Source of the DNA: Lysinibacillus piscis
GTDB lineage: Bacteria > Bacillota > Bacilli > Bacillales_A > Planococcaceae
Direction of reading: 5' to 3'
NCBI RefSeq assembly: GCF_026012395.1
Contig: NZ_BRZA01000002.1
Coordinates: forward strand, 620,001-684,000
Length of the DNA: 64,000 bases
The position numbers were made by a program, and so were the translations under genes. Shown here one piece after another: positions 52,560-61,627 of the stretch. The stretch's first letter is position 1. Each line of letters opens with the position of its first letter. The notes beneath the pieces are model-generated. The model saw only the letters and a list, made by a program, of their open reading frames with translations. It was not told the DNA's origin and searched no databases.

Positions 52560-52607
52560 AGCCTTTAAATAAAGGCATAACCATTTCATCATTAGGAGAT
52601 GTTTCAT

Positions 52608-53753
52608 ATGGATTTAGTAATTCGCAACATCACAGTTGTCAATGCAACAGGGCGAGATGAGCATGTGGATGTATTGCTACAAGGTGGAAAGATCGTACAA
52701 ATTGCACGAGGCATTGAGGCAGAAGGTAGACAACAGCTAGATGGTACAGGAAAATTTTTGTTCCCTGGTTATATTGATATGCACATTCATGGCTCCGCAC
52801 AAATGGACACGATGGATGCGACAGATGAGAGTCTCCATACGATGGCGCAGTCACTTGCCAAAGAGGGCACAACTAGCTTTTTAGCGACAACAATGACACA
52901 AAGCTTTGATAATATTGAGCAAGCGCTTGCCAATGTTGCTCAATTTGTGCCACGCGCAGATGAAGCAGAAGTATTAGGCGTTCACCTTGAAGGGCCGTTT
53001 GTTTCAAAAAAACGAGCAGGTGCACAGCCTGTAGAGTATATGGTGCCATTAAATATCGATGTATTTATGAAATGGCAAGCATTGAGTGGCTATAAAATTA
53101 AAGAAGTAACACTTGCGCCTGAGGAAGCACAAAGCCTAGAGGATGTACGAAAAATTGCGCAGAGTGGTGTGGTTGTGTCCATTGGTCATTCCGATGCAAC
53201 CTTTGAGCAGATGGTAGAAGCCGTTCAGTATGGTGTGACACAAGGTACTCATTTATACAATCAAATGCGTCCATTCCACCACCGTGATCCAGGTACAGTA
53301 GGTGGGGTGTTATTACAAGAGGCTGTAAAGGCAGAAATGATTGTGGATTTCATTCATATGCATAAGGATGCTGCACAATTAGCGTATCGTTTAAAAGGAG
53401 CAGATGGCATTATTTTAATTACAGATGCAATGCGTGCAAAAGGGATGCCCTATGGTGAGTATGATTTAGGTGGTCAAGTCGTTCATGTTACAGAGCATGG
53501 GGCTCATTTAGCAAACGGTGCACTGGCAGGCAGTATTTTGACAATGGATCAAGCTGTGCGTAATATGCAGCTTGTGACGAATTGTTCATTGGAAGAGCTT
53601 GTAAAGATGTCAAGTTACAATGCAGCTGAGCAGCTATCTTTGGCTAATAAAGGACGCATTGCACAAGGGGCAGATGCAGATGTACTTGTGCTGGATGCGC
53701 AGTTAGTTGTCCACCAAACGATTAAAGCGGGAAAAATTATTTACGAAGCATAA
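52608..53753 (+). CDS. nagA: N-acetylglucosamine-6-phosphate deacetylase
   Basis: Deacetylates GlcNAc-6-P to GlcN-6-P. The 381-aa amidohydrolase has the metal HxH in GYIDMHIHGS, LGVHLEGPFVSKKRAGAQ with metal Glu, VSIGHSDATF, THLYNQMRPFHHRDPG and LITDAMRAKG with catalytic Asp. The usual THLFNAM reads THLYNQM. ATG 52608 is preferred to ATG 52599 because AGGAG is 10 nt upstream. Confidence 0.95.
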   Translation: MDLVIRNITVVNATGRDEHVDVLLQGGKIVQIARGIEAEGRQQLDGTGKFLFPGYIDMHIHGSAQMDTMDATDESLHTMAQSLAKEGTTSFLATTMTQSFDNIEQALANVAQFVPRADEAEVLGVHLEGPFVSKKRAGAQPVEYMVPLNIDVFMKWQALSGYKIKEVTLAPEEAQSLEDVRKIAQSGVVVSIGHSDATFEQMVEAVQYGVTQGTHLYNQMRPFHHRDPGTVGGVLLQEAVKAEMIVDFIHMHKDAAQLAYRLKGADGIILITDAMRAKGMPYGEYDLGGQVVHVTEHGAHLANGALAGSILTMDQAVRNMQLVTNCSLEELVKMSSYNAAEQLSLANKGRIAQGADADVLVLDAQLVVHQTIKAGKIIYEA

Positions 53754-53802
53754 TTCATTGTTATGCTCGTTTCTTTTAATTGAGTAACAGGAGGAGAAAG
53801 AG

Positions 53803-54513
53803 ATGAACGCCTACTTTCAACAAGTAAAACGCTATTTGGAGATGGTGGAAGCACAGGAAGGCACGCAAATTGCCAATATTGCGCAGCAAATTGTACCACG
53901 TCTTGAAAAGGGCGGCATTATTCAATTATTTGGTTCAGGTCATTCGATGCTATTAGCACAAGAGTCGTACTACCGTGCTGGTGGTCTTGTACCGATTAAG
54001 CCAATTCAAATTGAGCCATTAATGTTACATCAAGGTGCATTACAATCATCAGAAAATGAAAAACAGCAAGACTTTTTAGCTCCTTATAAAGAGCAACTGC
54101 ATTTTGAACAACATGATATATGTATTATTATTTCGACTTCAGCTAGAAATCCAGTGCCAATTGATATGGCACTGTATGCAAAAGAAGCGGGTATTTTAAC
54201 AATTTCATTGCAATCATTAGTTTATCAAGATCAATCATCACGTCACCCATCTGGTAAAAGATTGGAGCAAATAGTGGATGAAGTGTTAGATACACATGTA
54301 CCATTAGGTGATGGTGTGCTAACTGTGGAACAATTGCAATATGCACCAGTTTCCACGGTATTGGGCGCTACGATTTTAAATGCTTTGTTTGCAGAAATAA
54401 TTGAGCAAATGAACAAAAATAAGCAAATGTTGCCTGTGTTTAGCAGCAGTAATTTAGGTACGACAAACAATGATGAGCTCATTGCAAAATATGGCCATCG
54501 AATTGATTTTTAA
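53803..54513 (+). CDS. SIS-domain sugar-phosphate protein (UPF0309-like)
   Basis: A 236-aa single SIS domain protein: QLFGSGHSMLLAQESYYRAGG is the sugar-phosphate-binding loop, IIISTSARNPVPIDMALYAKEAG the second conserved segment, and SRHPSGKRL follows. SIS domains isomerise or bind phosphosugars. Placement between nagA and nagB implies action on an amino sugar phosphate, perhaps a side entry such as another hexosamine or MurNAc-type compound (inference). AGGAGGAG precedes the ATG. The 3' end is 25 nt before nagB. Confidence 0.85.
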   Translation: MNAYFQQVKRYLEMVEAQEGTQIANIAQQIVPRLEKGGIIQLFGSGHSMLLAQESYYRAGGLVPIKPIQIEPLMLHQGALQSSENEKQQDFLAPYKEQLHFEQHDICIIISTSARNPVPIDMALYAKEAGILTISLQSLVYQDQSSRHPSGKRLEQIVDEVLDTHVPLGDGVLTVEQLQYAPVSTVLGATILNALFAEIIEQMNKNKQMLPVFSSSNLGTTNNDELIAKYGHRIDF

Positions 54514-54538
54514 TAAAAAAAGAAGGGTTAGGGATACT

Positions 54539-55243
54539 ATGAAAGTAGAACGTTTTTCTTCAAAAGAAGCGCTATATGACCGCGCAGTAGCGATTATTAC
54601 ACAGGTTAAAAATGACGGAGCAACAACATTCGGTTTGGCTACAGGTGGTACAATGGAACCGTTATATGCTAAAATTCGTGAAACAAATATCGATTTTTCA
54701 GAAAGTTTGAGTTATAATTTAGACGAATATGTTGGGCTAAGCGCTACACATGAGCAAAGCTACGCATATTACATGCAGCAACATCTATTTCAATACAAGC
54801 CATTTAAAGCATCCCACTTACCAAATGGTCTAGCAAATGATGTTGTCGCAGAAGCAGCAAAATATGAAGATTTGTTGCAACAACAACCACTAGATTTTCA
54901 ATTACTAGGTATTGGACAAAATGGTCATATTGGTTTTAATGAACCAGGAACATCCTTTGACTCATTGACACATCTTGTAGAGCTAGAAGAGTCAACACGT
55001 CAAGCAAATGCACGTTACTTCGATACGATTGATGAAGTACCAACACAAGCCTTTACAATGGGAATTCAATCCATTATGCGTGCGAAGTGCATTTTGTTAC
55101 TCGCTGTTGGAGAAGCTAAGCATGAGGTACTAAAACGTGTACTTGCATCAGAATATACAGAAGAAGTACCAGCAAGTGCCTTGACGAAGCATCCAAATGT
55201 GATTATTTTAACAGACCTACAAGAAGAGGAGAATTCATTATGA
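54539..55243 (+). CDS. nagB: Glucosamine-6-phosphate deaminase
   Basis: Converts GlcN-6-P to fructose-6-P and ammonia. The 234-aa protein has LATGGTMEPLY, YNLDEYVGLS with catalytic Asp and Glu, and GIGQNGHIGFNEPG with catalytic His. It lacks the C-terminal extension of the allosteric E. coli enzyme, as in Bacillus. ATG 54539 follows AAGGGTTAGGG; the longer frame overlaps the previous gene. The end overlaps ptsH by 4 bp (ATGA). Confidence 0.95.
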   Translation: MKVERFSSKEALYDRAVAIITQVKNDGATTFGLATGGTMEPLYAKIRETNIDFSESLSYNLDEYVGLSATHEQSYAYYMQQHLFQYKPFKASHLPNGLANDVVAEAAKYEDLLQQQPLDFQLLGIGQNGHIGFNEPGTSFDSLTHLVELEESTRQANARYFDTIDEVPTQAFTMGIQSIMRAKCILLLAVGEAKHEVLKRVLASEYTEEVPASALTKHPNVIILTDLQEEENSL

Positions 55244-55506
55244 AAACACAACAATTTACAGTAGTAGACCCGCAAGGTATTCACGCACGCCCAGCAAGCC
55301 AATTAGTAGCGGCGGCAACACCATTTGCGTCAACAATTGAGTTACATACAGCTGGAAAAGTAGCAAATTTAAAATCCATCTTAAATGTAATGGCATTAGC
55401 TTTAAAACAAGGTTCATCATTTACATTACAAGTGGACGGTGCAGATGAAGCACAGGCATTTGAAGCTGTAACAAAACTAATTGTAGAAGCGGGGCTAGCG
55501 AAATGA
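55240..55506 (+). CDS. ptsH: Phosphocarrier protein HPr
   Basis: An 88-aa PTS phosphocarrier with phospho-His15 in [11 protein letters not shown] and regulatory Ser46 in [10 protein letters not shown], the site for HPr kinase and CcpA signalling. Overlaps nagB and ptsI by 4 bp each (ATGA), so it is co-translated with both. Finding it inside the nag operon rather than behind ptsG is unusual relative to B. subtilis. Confidence 0.96.
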   Translation: MKTQQFTVVDPQGIHARPASQLVAAATPFASTIELHTAGKVANLKSILNVMALALKQGSSFTLQVDGADEAQAFEAVTKLIVEAGLAK

Positions 55507-57215
55507 TACAGCTAACAGGTATTGCCGCATCTGACGGCATTGCCATTGCCAAAGCGTATCGTTTAGTACAGCCAGATTTAACAGTGAGTCAAAAAGTGAT
55601 TTCAGACGTGGAAGCAGAGCAAAAGCGTGTAGATGATGCACTTGCTCAATCGATTGAAGAGCTAACTGGAATTCAACAGTTAACACGTGAAAAACTTGGT
55701 GAAGAAGAGGCTGCTATTTTTGGTGCACATTTGCTAGTGGCAAACGATCCAGAACTAGTCGGTGCAATGAAGCAAAAAATTGCTGAGGCGATGGTCAATG
55801 CAGAATACGCATTAACGGAAGTTGTAAAATCTTTCGTAGCATTATTTGAAAGCATGGATAATGAATACATGAGAGAGCGTGCGGCGGATATTAAAGACGT
55901 TTCCAATCGTATTTTAGCGCATCTTTTAGGTGTTCATATTCCAAACCCAAGCAATATTCAGGAACAAGTAATTGTAGTGGCAGATGATTTAACACCATCT
56001 GAAACAGCACAGTTAAATCGTGATTTTGTGCTTGGTTTTACGACAAATATTGGTGGACGTACGTCACATTCAGCGATTATGGCGCGTTCATTGGAGATTC
56101 CTGCTGTCGTTGGAACTGGTACAGCGACAACAACAATTCAAGATGGGGATATCGTCATTGTCGACGGATTAACAGGCAATGTTCTTGTCAATCCAGATGA
56201 AGAGGTTGTAGCCGCTTATCGTCAAAAAGCTACAGAATTTGCTGCTCAACAAGAAGAATGGGCGAAGCTATTAAACGAAAAAACGTTATCAAGTGATGGG
56301 ACACAAGTAGAATTGGTTGCTAATATTGGCTCACCAAATGATTTAGATGGTGTTCTTCGCCATGGCGGGGAAGGTGTCGGTCTCTATCGTACAGAATTTT
56401 TGTACATGGGACGTGACAATTTACCAACAGAGGATGAGCAATTTATAGCTTACAAAACGGTATTAGAAGGTATGGATGGTAAACCAGTCGTTATTCGTAC
56501 ATTGGATATCGGAGGCGATAAACATTTGCCTTATTTACCACTACCAGAGGAAATGAATCCATTCCTTGGTCACCGTGCTATCCGTTTATGCTTAGACCGT
56601 CAAGATATTTTCCGTACGCAGTTGCGTGCTTTATTGCGTGCATCTAACTATGGTAATTTGAAAATTATGTTCCCGATGATTGCCACATTGCAAGAATTCC
56701 GTTCAGCAAAAGCCATTCTTTTAGAAGAAAAGGCGAATTTGTTAGCGGCAGGTGAAGCGGTTAGTGAAACGATTGAAATCGGCATCATGGTCGAAATTCC
56801 ATCGACAGCTGTGATGGCGGATACGTTTGCGAAAGAAGTAGACTTTTTCTCTATCGGTACGAATGACTTGATTCAATATACAATGGCAGCGGACCGTATG
56901 AATGAAAAAGTATCTTACTTATATCAACCATATAACCCAGCCATTTTACGTTTGGTGAAAATGGTCATCGATGCTTCACATAAAGAAGGCAAATGGACAG
57001 GCATGTGTGGCGAAATGGCGGGCGATGAACACGCCGTACCACTTTTACTTGGTTTAGGCTTGGATGAATTCTCTATGAGCGCTACATCTATTTTAAAAAC
57101 ACGTTCATTAATTAAGCGTTTGTCTAAGGTAGATATGCAAGCATTAGCAACAGAAGCATTACAGCTAGCGACAGCGGATGAAGTATTAGAAAAAGTAAAA
57201 CAAATCGTGAAATAA
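55503..57215 (+). CDS. ptsI: PTS Enzyme I (phosphoenolpyruvate-protein phosphotransferase)
   Basis: Transfers phosphate from PEP to HPr. The 570-aa protein has phospho-His189 in [13 protein letters not shown], the PEP-binding [14 protein letters not shown] and [14 protein letters not shown], and the C-terminal [11 protein letters not shown] and GMCGEMAGD with the active-site Cys. Last gene of the nagE-nagA-SIS-nagB-ptsH-ptsI cluster, followed by a terminator. Confidence 0.96.
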   Translation: MIQLTGIAASDGIAIAKAYRLVQPDLTVSQKVISDVEAEQKRVDDALAQSIEELTGIQQLTREKLGEEEAAIFGAHLLVANDPELVGAMKQKIAEAMVNAEYALTEVVKSFVALFESMDNEYMRERAADIKDVSNRILAHLLGVHIPNPSNIQEQVIVVADDLTPSETAQLNRDFVLGFTTNIGGRTSHSAIMARSLEIPAVVGTGTATTTIQDGDIVIVDGLTGNVLVNPDEEVVAAYRQKATEFAAQQEEWAKLLNEKTLSSDGTQVELVANIGSPNDLDGVLRHGGEGVGLYRTEFLYMGRDNLPTEDEQFIAYKTVLEGMDGKPVVIRTLDIGGDKHLPYLPLPEEMNPFLGHRAIRLCLDRQDIFRTQLRALLRASNYGNLKIMFPMIATLQEFRSAKAILLEEKANLLAAGEAVSETIEIGIMVEIPSTAVMADTFAKEVDFFSIGTNDLIQYTMAADRMNEKVSYLYQPYNPAILRLVKMVIDASHKEGKWTGMCGEMAGDEHAVPLLLGLGLDEFSMSATSILKTRSLIKRLSKVDMQALATEALQLATADEVLEKVKQIVK

Positions 57216-57246
57216 AAAAGAGGGCCTATGATAGGTCCTCTTTTTC
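57215..57246. terminator. Bidirectional terminator, ptsI / spo0M
   Basis: AAAAGAGGGCCT / AGGTCCTCTTTTT with loop ATGAT, between convergent genes. Confidence 0.92.
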
Positions 57247-57250
57247 ATGC

Positions 57251-58018
57251 TTATAAATGCTTGGTAATCAGTTGTTGTAGCTTCGTTTGAATCGTTGGTA
57301 AGTCCTGTGTTGTAATGGTTGTGCGTACATGACTTTCATCCATATTGAGTGCCTCCGCAAAGAAGCTACCGATTCCTCGTACTTTACGATCAACTTGCAT
57401 TAAAATATCTACTGAAGATGTTGATTGTGATAAGAATGTAATTTCTAATTCATCTAAATGTCCACGGTATTGTCCTGTTGGTACGTATTCAAATTCTTGT
57501 ATAAACGGATAAGCGCCACGTAATTTAGCTGGTGCATGCTCACACTCAGCCTCACGTAAACGGAAACCCAGTCCTTGTATCGTATTTAAAACATGGGTAG
57601 CTAAGTCAGTGGGCTGTATACGAATAAAGTCTTTATCAGTTGGATCGACTGCATTTTTAATATCAAGACCTGTTTGTAGCCATACTTGTGTTTTACCAAT
57701 GGTGATAGGTGTATCTAATGGCAATGTTAGTGCAATGGGAAAGGCTTTATGTTCCCCAGCCGCGATGGAGAAGGGGTCTGTTACCTTCATTTTTTGTAAT
57801 GTTGCTACCTCTGTGTGTTTACGGTCACCTGATTCACGAATATAGGTTGTATGCAGTGATACATAAATCGCATCAATTTGTTGTGCTGTATGACCACCTC
57901 GCACAATAATTTCACCACGCATGACATCACCTGCTCGGTAAGTATCTCTTTCTAATTTTGTATCGACTGTTGCTGCTCCAATCCCGATACTCGCAAGTGC
58001 TTTATTAAAAAATGACAT
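57251..58018 (-). CDS. spo0M: Sporulation-control protein Spo0M (arrestin-like)
   Basis: A 255-aa arrestin-fold protein affecting sporulation and cytokinesis. It starts MSFFNKALASIGIGAATVDTKL and continues YRAGDVMRGEIIVRGG, IDAIYVSLHT and the family's VWLQTGLDIKNAVDPTDKD. The C-terminal helix follows. The second ATG (58018) is chosen because GGAGG is 6 nt before it; the first ATG (58024) is too close. Monocistronic. Confidence 0.92.
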   Translation of the reverse strand: MSFFNKALASIGIGAATVDTKLERDTYRAGDVMRGEIIVRGGHTAQQIDAIYVSLHTTYIRESGDRKHTEVATLQKMKVTDPFSIAAGEHKAFPIALTLPLDTPITIGKTQVWLQTGLDIKNAVDPTDKDFIRIQPTDLATHVLNTIQGLGFRLREAECEHAPAKLRGAYPFIQEFEYVPTGQYRGHLDELEITFLSQSTSSVDILMQVDRKVRGIGSFFAEALNMDESHVRTTITTQDLPTIQTKLQQLITKHL

Positions 58019-58137
58019 ATCCATTCCTCCATCTAATTGTTTAGCTATAGATACGATGATTCATTGAAAAGGTTTCAAGTGTAGTAAAATTTTTTTATAA
58101 TGAAGTTGAAATGGACGAGTGAAAAGAGGGTTACATA

Positions 58138-58461
58138 ATGATGGCAATGATTTTATTTTTACTGGCAGGGCTTGGTGAAATTGGTGGCGGTTATTTGATT
58201 TGGCAATGGCTTCGAGAAGGAAAGCCTATGTATTGGGGAGTTTTAGGTGGTCTAGCATTAGCACTGTATGGTGTCATAGCTACCTTTCAAACATTTCCAA
58301 CCTTTGGACGAGTGTATGCTGCATACGGTGGTGTGTTTATTGTCCTTTCTATTTTATGGGGCTGGGGTGTGGATGGCAAAAAGCCCGATACACTTGATTG
58401 GCTTGGTGCAGGTGTTTGTTTAATTGGTGTACTGATTATATTATTGCCACGTTCATCCTAA
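58138..58461 (+). CDS. UPF0060 / YnfA family membrane protein
   Basis: A 107-aa protein with four transmembrane helices: LAGLGEIGGGYLIWQWLR, GLALALYGVIATFQ, FGRVYAAYGGVFIVLSILWGW and WLGAGVCLIGVLIILLP. These are the YnfA signatures. Related to small multidrug resistance transporters; substrate unsettled. GAGGG lies 8 nt before the ATG. Single gene with its own terminator. Confidence 0.93.
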   Translation: MMAMILFLLAGLGEIGGGYLIWQWLREGKPMYWGVLGGLALALYGVIATFQTFPTFGRVYAAYGGVFIVLSILWGWGVDGKKPDTLDWLGAGVCLIGVLIILLPRSS

Positions 58462-58496
58462 AAAGGTAGTTGCCGTAGTAGGCAGCTACCTTTTTA
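58460..58496. terminator. Bidirectional terminator after ynfA-like gene
   Basis: AAAAGGTAG.TGCC / GGCA.CTACCTTTTT with loop GTAGTA, between convergent genes. Confidence 0.9.
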
Positions 58497-58529
58497 AATA
58501 GAACCAAGTAAACAAAAGAAGCGTTTTAT

Positions 58530-59150
58530 TTAGTAGGCGATACCAATACGAGTCTTTAAAAAATCTCTACTTTGGATTAGGCTAAATGCAAACTCTGCGG
58601 TATCTGCAACAGATATTTCCTTACCATCCATTGGCAAAAAATGACGTTCTATACGATAAGCTCCTAAACGTTTTGTATCTGGCAAGTAAGTAGGACAAAC
58701 AATTGTCCAATCGAGTTTTGAGTGATTCAGTAGCTCATACACTTTATGATGCTCAATTGCTGCACGGGTTGACTTCTGTTTTGATTCACCTGACTGATAA
58801 CGCAGTAAGCTAGGGGTACTTCTACTTTGCAGGATTCCTGCCGTTCCTATAGTGATAATACGTTGAATGTTTTGGTTTTGCATTGCTTCAATTATGAGTG
58901 GCATACTTTCGGATAAAGTAGTTGTTCCATCTGTATTTAATGCACTAATGACTAAATCTATCTCGTGTAGAGCTGTAGCAATAGCATCCTTATCTAAAAC
59001 ATCACCTTGGATAATCGTTAATTTTTCATTATTCCATTGAATCTTTTCTGGCATCCGAACAAGGGCAGTAACATGGTGTCCATCATTAAGGATATATTTC
59101 AATAAATGACCACCCACTCGACCAGTTGCTCCTAAAATTAAAATTTTCAT
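58530..59150 (-). CDS. NAD(P)-binding atypical SDR family protein
   Basis: A 206-aa protein with the dinucleotide loop ILGATGRVGGHLLKY at the N-terminus, VIQGDVL-type segment LTIIQGDVLDKD and IVCPTYLPDTKRLGAYRIE. This is the NAD(P)H-binding/NmrA-like SDR5 layout. The canonical YxxxK is not obvious, which is common in this subgroup. It may be a reductase or redox-sensing protein. AAAGGGGTGAGG precedes the ATG. Confidence 0.87.
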   Translation of the reverse strand: MKILILGATGRVGGHLLKYILNDGHHVTALVRMPEKIQWNNEKLTIIQGDVLDKDAIATALHEIDLVISALNTDGTTTLSESMPLIIEAMQNQNIQRIITIGTAGILQSRSTPSLLRYQSGESKQKSTRAAIEHHKVYELLNHSKLDWTIVCPTYLPDTKRLGAYRIERHFLPMDGKEISVADTAEFAFSLIQSRDFLKTRIGIAY

Positions 59151-59920
59151 ATCCTCACCCCTTTAAAAATAAGAAGACAAATACGCCCTCAATGATACTT
59201 CTTACCACTACTTTAGGTCAATGTGGAGTAACATATGGGTGAATTAATTTTACAGATAATCACTTTATTTATAGAACAAATTTGGATTTTGATAAGCACA
59301 ATGATTCAAAGTGTTTATTAAAAGTCAAGCAAGGTTTATGAAATTCCTAAGCAAATTCTTATTATGTTCACCAACGAAAGTAGCATTTCGCCCACAAAAT
59401 ACATAACTTCGCCCAATTCATAGCTCCATTCGTCCGTAAAAACGAAAGAAGCCAAGTCTAGCTGAATGCAGATTAGATGGATACAGTCCTGTTAGATGGT
59501 GATAATAAAGTATATAAAATGATGGAAAGGAGCTTTCACTTCAATGTATTGGAGAATTAATTATAATAGGCACTCTTTTTAATTGAAAATTCTGTATGTG
59601 GTGTTGTTTTTTGAGCAGAAAAGCGATTTATAAATTTACAAAATCTTAATAATTGGATTTTCAAGAGGTAAAAAGATGGCGCTGTCATTTTCCTCATTTT
59701 TGCAGTGATGATTGAAAAATACTATAAAATTAATATTAATATAAAATTTATACTATATACATGTCTATTTTTCCCTATATCCATTTAAATTGTGACATTT
59801 CCAATATTACATGTTTGTAAAAATCAAACGATGTATCTTTAAATTTTTGTTTTATTGTGTAAATATTTTGTGTAGAAGGTTTCAAAAATCGACATTATGG
59901 ATGATACAGGAGGAACATTG
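59151..59920. other. 770-bp gene-free region with a 21-bp array
   Basis: No frame here has coding character, initiation signals or family resemblance. The recognisable structure is the 21-bp repeat at 59387-59435. The right half is very AT-rich and should hold the promoter of the DUF47-pit operon. A small dyad, TTACA / TGTAA (59807-59820), is about 100 nt upstream of that operon. I did not see convincing PhoP direct repeats. Confidence 0.5.
59387..59435 (-). repeat. Second 21-bp degenerate array
   Basis: TTCGCCC at 59387 and 59408 and TTCGTCC at 59429 give an exact 21-bp period (minus strand GGGCGAA, GGGCGAA, GGACGAA). Read on the minus strand it gives in-phase heptads (TDEWSYE, LGEVMYF, VGEMLLS). 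Similar in period and core to the array at 41459. Confidence 0.7.
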
Positions 59921-60541
59921 ATGTTCAACTCAAACAAAAAAGACCCATTTTTTCAAGTACTATTAAAAATCGCTGAAAATGTAAATGAAGCGATACAGTA
60001 TGCACAAAATGCACCAACAGACAATGTAGAGGTATTAAAAGAAATTGCTGATAAAATGAAGCGATACGAAACAGACGGTGATAAATTGATTCATGAGCTA
60101 ATTGTGATGCTCAATAAATCCTTTATGACACCGATTGAACGTGAGGATATTTTGGCATTAGCCAATAAATTAGACGATGTTTTAGATGGCATGGAAGGCT
60201 GTATTGCACACTTCAACATGTACAATTTGACAGAAGTGACAGAGCCAATGCGTCAGTTTTTATCTTATATTGCGAAAAGTACAGACGAAATGGTACAAGC
60301 AATGGAATTATTAAATAACAAAAAATTGGTGGACATGCGTCAACATGCGATTCAAATCAAAGACTATGAGCGCGAATGTGATGAAATTTTCCGTTCTACA
60401 ATGAAACAATTATTTATTCAAGAAAAAGATCCAATGCGTCTTATTATTTTCAAGGATATTTATGAGCAGTTTGAAAATATTGCTGATTATTGCCAAACGG
60501 TTGCCAATACCATTGAGACAATAATTATGCGTAATGCATAG
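59921..60541 (+). CDS. DUF47 family protein, Pit accessory
   Basis: A 206-aa helical PhoU-like protein of the DUF47/YkaA family. It starts MFNSNKKDPFFQVLLKIAENV and has the conserved LIHELIVMLNKSFMTPIEREDI, LANKLDDVLDGMEG, IKDYERECDEIFR and KDIYEQFENIADYCQTVAN with metal-type Asp/Glu. It modulates the adjacent low-affinity phosphate transporter. ATG 59921 is chosen over 59897 because AGGAGG is 7 nt upstream. The transporter begins 15 nt later. Confidence 0.93.
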   Translation: MFNSNKKDPFFQVLLKIAENVNEAIQYAQNAPTDNVEVLKEIADKMKRYETDGDKLIHELIVMLNKSFMTPIEREDILALANKLDDVLDGMEGCIAHFNMYNLTEVTEPMRQFLSYIAKSTDEMVQAMELLNNKKLVDMRQHAIQIKDYERECDEIFRSTMKQLFIQEKDPMRLIIFKDIYEQFENIADYCQTVANTIETIIMRNA

Positions 60542-60556
60542 GGTGGAGTGTAACAC

Positions 60557-61573
60557 ATGGATACGATTTTATTAATTACGATATTAGTCGTTATATTCGC
60601 ACTTGTTTTCGATTTTATTAACGGCTTCCATGATACAGCTAATGCGATTGCGACATCTGTATCAACACGTGCACTGAAGCCACGTACAGCCGTTTATATG
60701 GCTGCGATTATGAACTTTATCGGGGCTATTACCTTTGTAGGGGTAGCGAAAGCTTTGACAAAAGATATTGTCAATCCATTTAGTTTAAACGCATATGATG
60801 GAGATATTACAGGCTCGGTCGTTATTTTAGCGGCGCTTTTATCAGCTATTACATGGAATTTACTAACGTGGTATTACGGGATTCCATCGAGCTCCTCTCA
60901 TACATTAATCGGCTCAGTAGCGGGTGCGGCAATTGCTGCAGCAGGCTTTGATGTGCTGAACTATGCTGGCTTTATTAAAATTATTCAAGCGCTTATTTTC
61001 TCACCATTACTAGCTTTTGTGGCTGGTTTTATGATGATGACATTACTAAAAGTTATTTTTAAAGATATGAATTTATATAGAACGAACAAAGGCTTCCGCA
61101 CGATGCAAATCGGAACAGCGGCATTACAATCGTTTACACATGGTACAAATGATGCGCAAAAGGCAATGGGGATTATTACGCTCGCTTTAATCGCAGGTGG
61201 CTTACATCAAGGCGATGATATTCCATTTTGGGTACGTTTTGCAGCAGCCTGTGCGATGGGACTAGGGACTTCTGTTGGTGGTTATAAAATTATCAAAACA
61301 GTTGGCGGTAAAATCATGAAAATTCGTCCTGTTAATGGGGTGGCAGCCGATCTTGCTTCTGCTTCCATTATTTTTGGGGCAACATTGATTCATTTACCTG
61401 TTTCTACAACACATGTCATTTCATCTTCGATTATGGGAGTGGGAACAGCACATCGTGTCAAAGGTGTAAAATGGGGAACAGCTCGTCGTATCGTAATGAC
61501 ATGGATTATTACGATGCCAATTTCGGCAGTGATGGCGGCACTCATTTACTTTATATTAAATGTGTTCTTTTAA
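60557..61573 (+). CDS. pit: PiT family inorganic phosphate transporter
   Basis: A 338-aa membrane symporter for phosphate. The two PiT signature repeats are present: DFINGFHDTANAIATSVSTRAL near the N-terminus, and SFTHGTNDAQKAMGII in the second half. GIPSSSSHTLIGSVAGA and LPVSTTHVISSSIMGVG are the paired re-entrant segments. About ten helices. GGTGGAGTG precedes the ATG. Second gene of a DUF47-pit operon with a strong terminator. Confidence 0.95.
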   Translation: MDTILLITILVVIFALVFDFINGFHDTANAIATSVSTRALKPRTAVYMAAIMNFIGAITFVGVAKALTKDIVNPFSLNAYDGDITGSVVILAALLSAITWNLLTWYYGIPSSSSHTLIGSVAGAAIAAAGFDVLNYAGFIKIIQALIFSPLLAFVAGFMMMTLLKVIFKDMNLYRTNKGFRTMQIGTAALQSFTHGTNDAQKAMGIITLALIAGGLHQGDDIPFWVRFAAACAMGLGTSVGGYKIIKTVGGKIMKIRPVNGVAADLASASIIFGATLIHLPVSTTHVISSSIMGVGTAHRVKGVKWGTARRIVMTWIITMPISAVMAALIYFILNVFF

Positions 61574-61580
61574 ATGGAAG

Positions 61581-61614
61581 GGGAATGTACAAATTGAAGT
61601 ACATTCCTTTTTTT
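61581..61614 (+). terminator. Terminator of DUF47-pit
   Basis: GGAATGTAC / GTACATTCC with an 8-nt loop and a run of seven T residues. Confidence 0.92.
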
Positions 61615-61627
61615 ATACACGTTTCCA

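Noticed and set aside
59800-59830. Possible PhoP box before the DUF47-pit operon
   Set aside because: Only one TTACA/TGTAA dyad was found. PhoP sites need paired direct TT(A/T)ACA-type repeats at fixed spacing, which I could not see.
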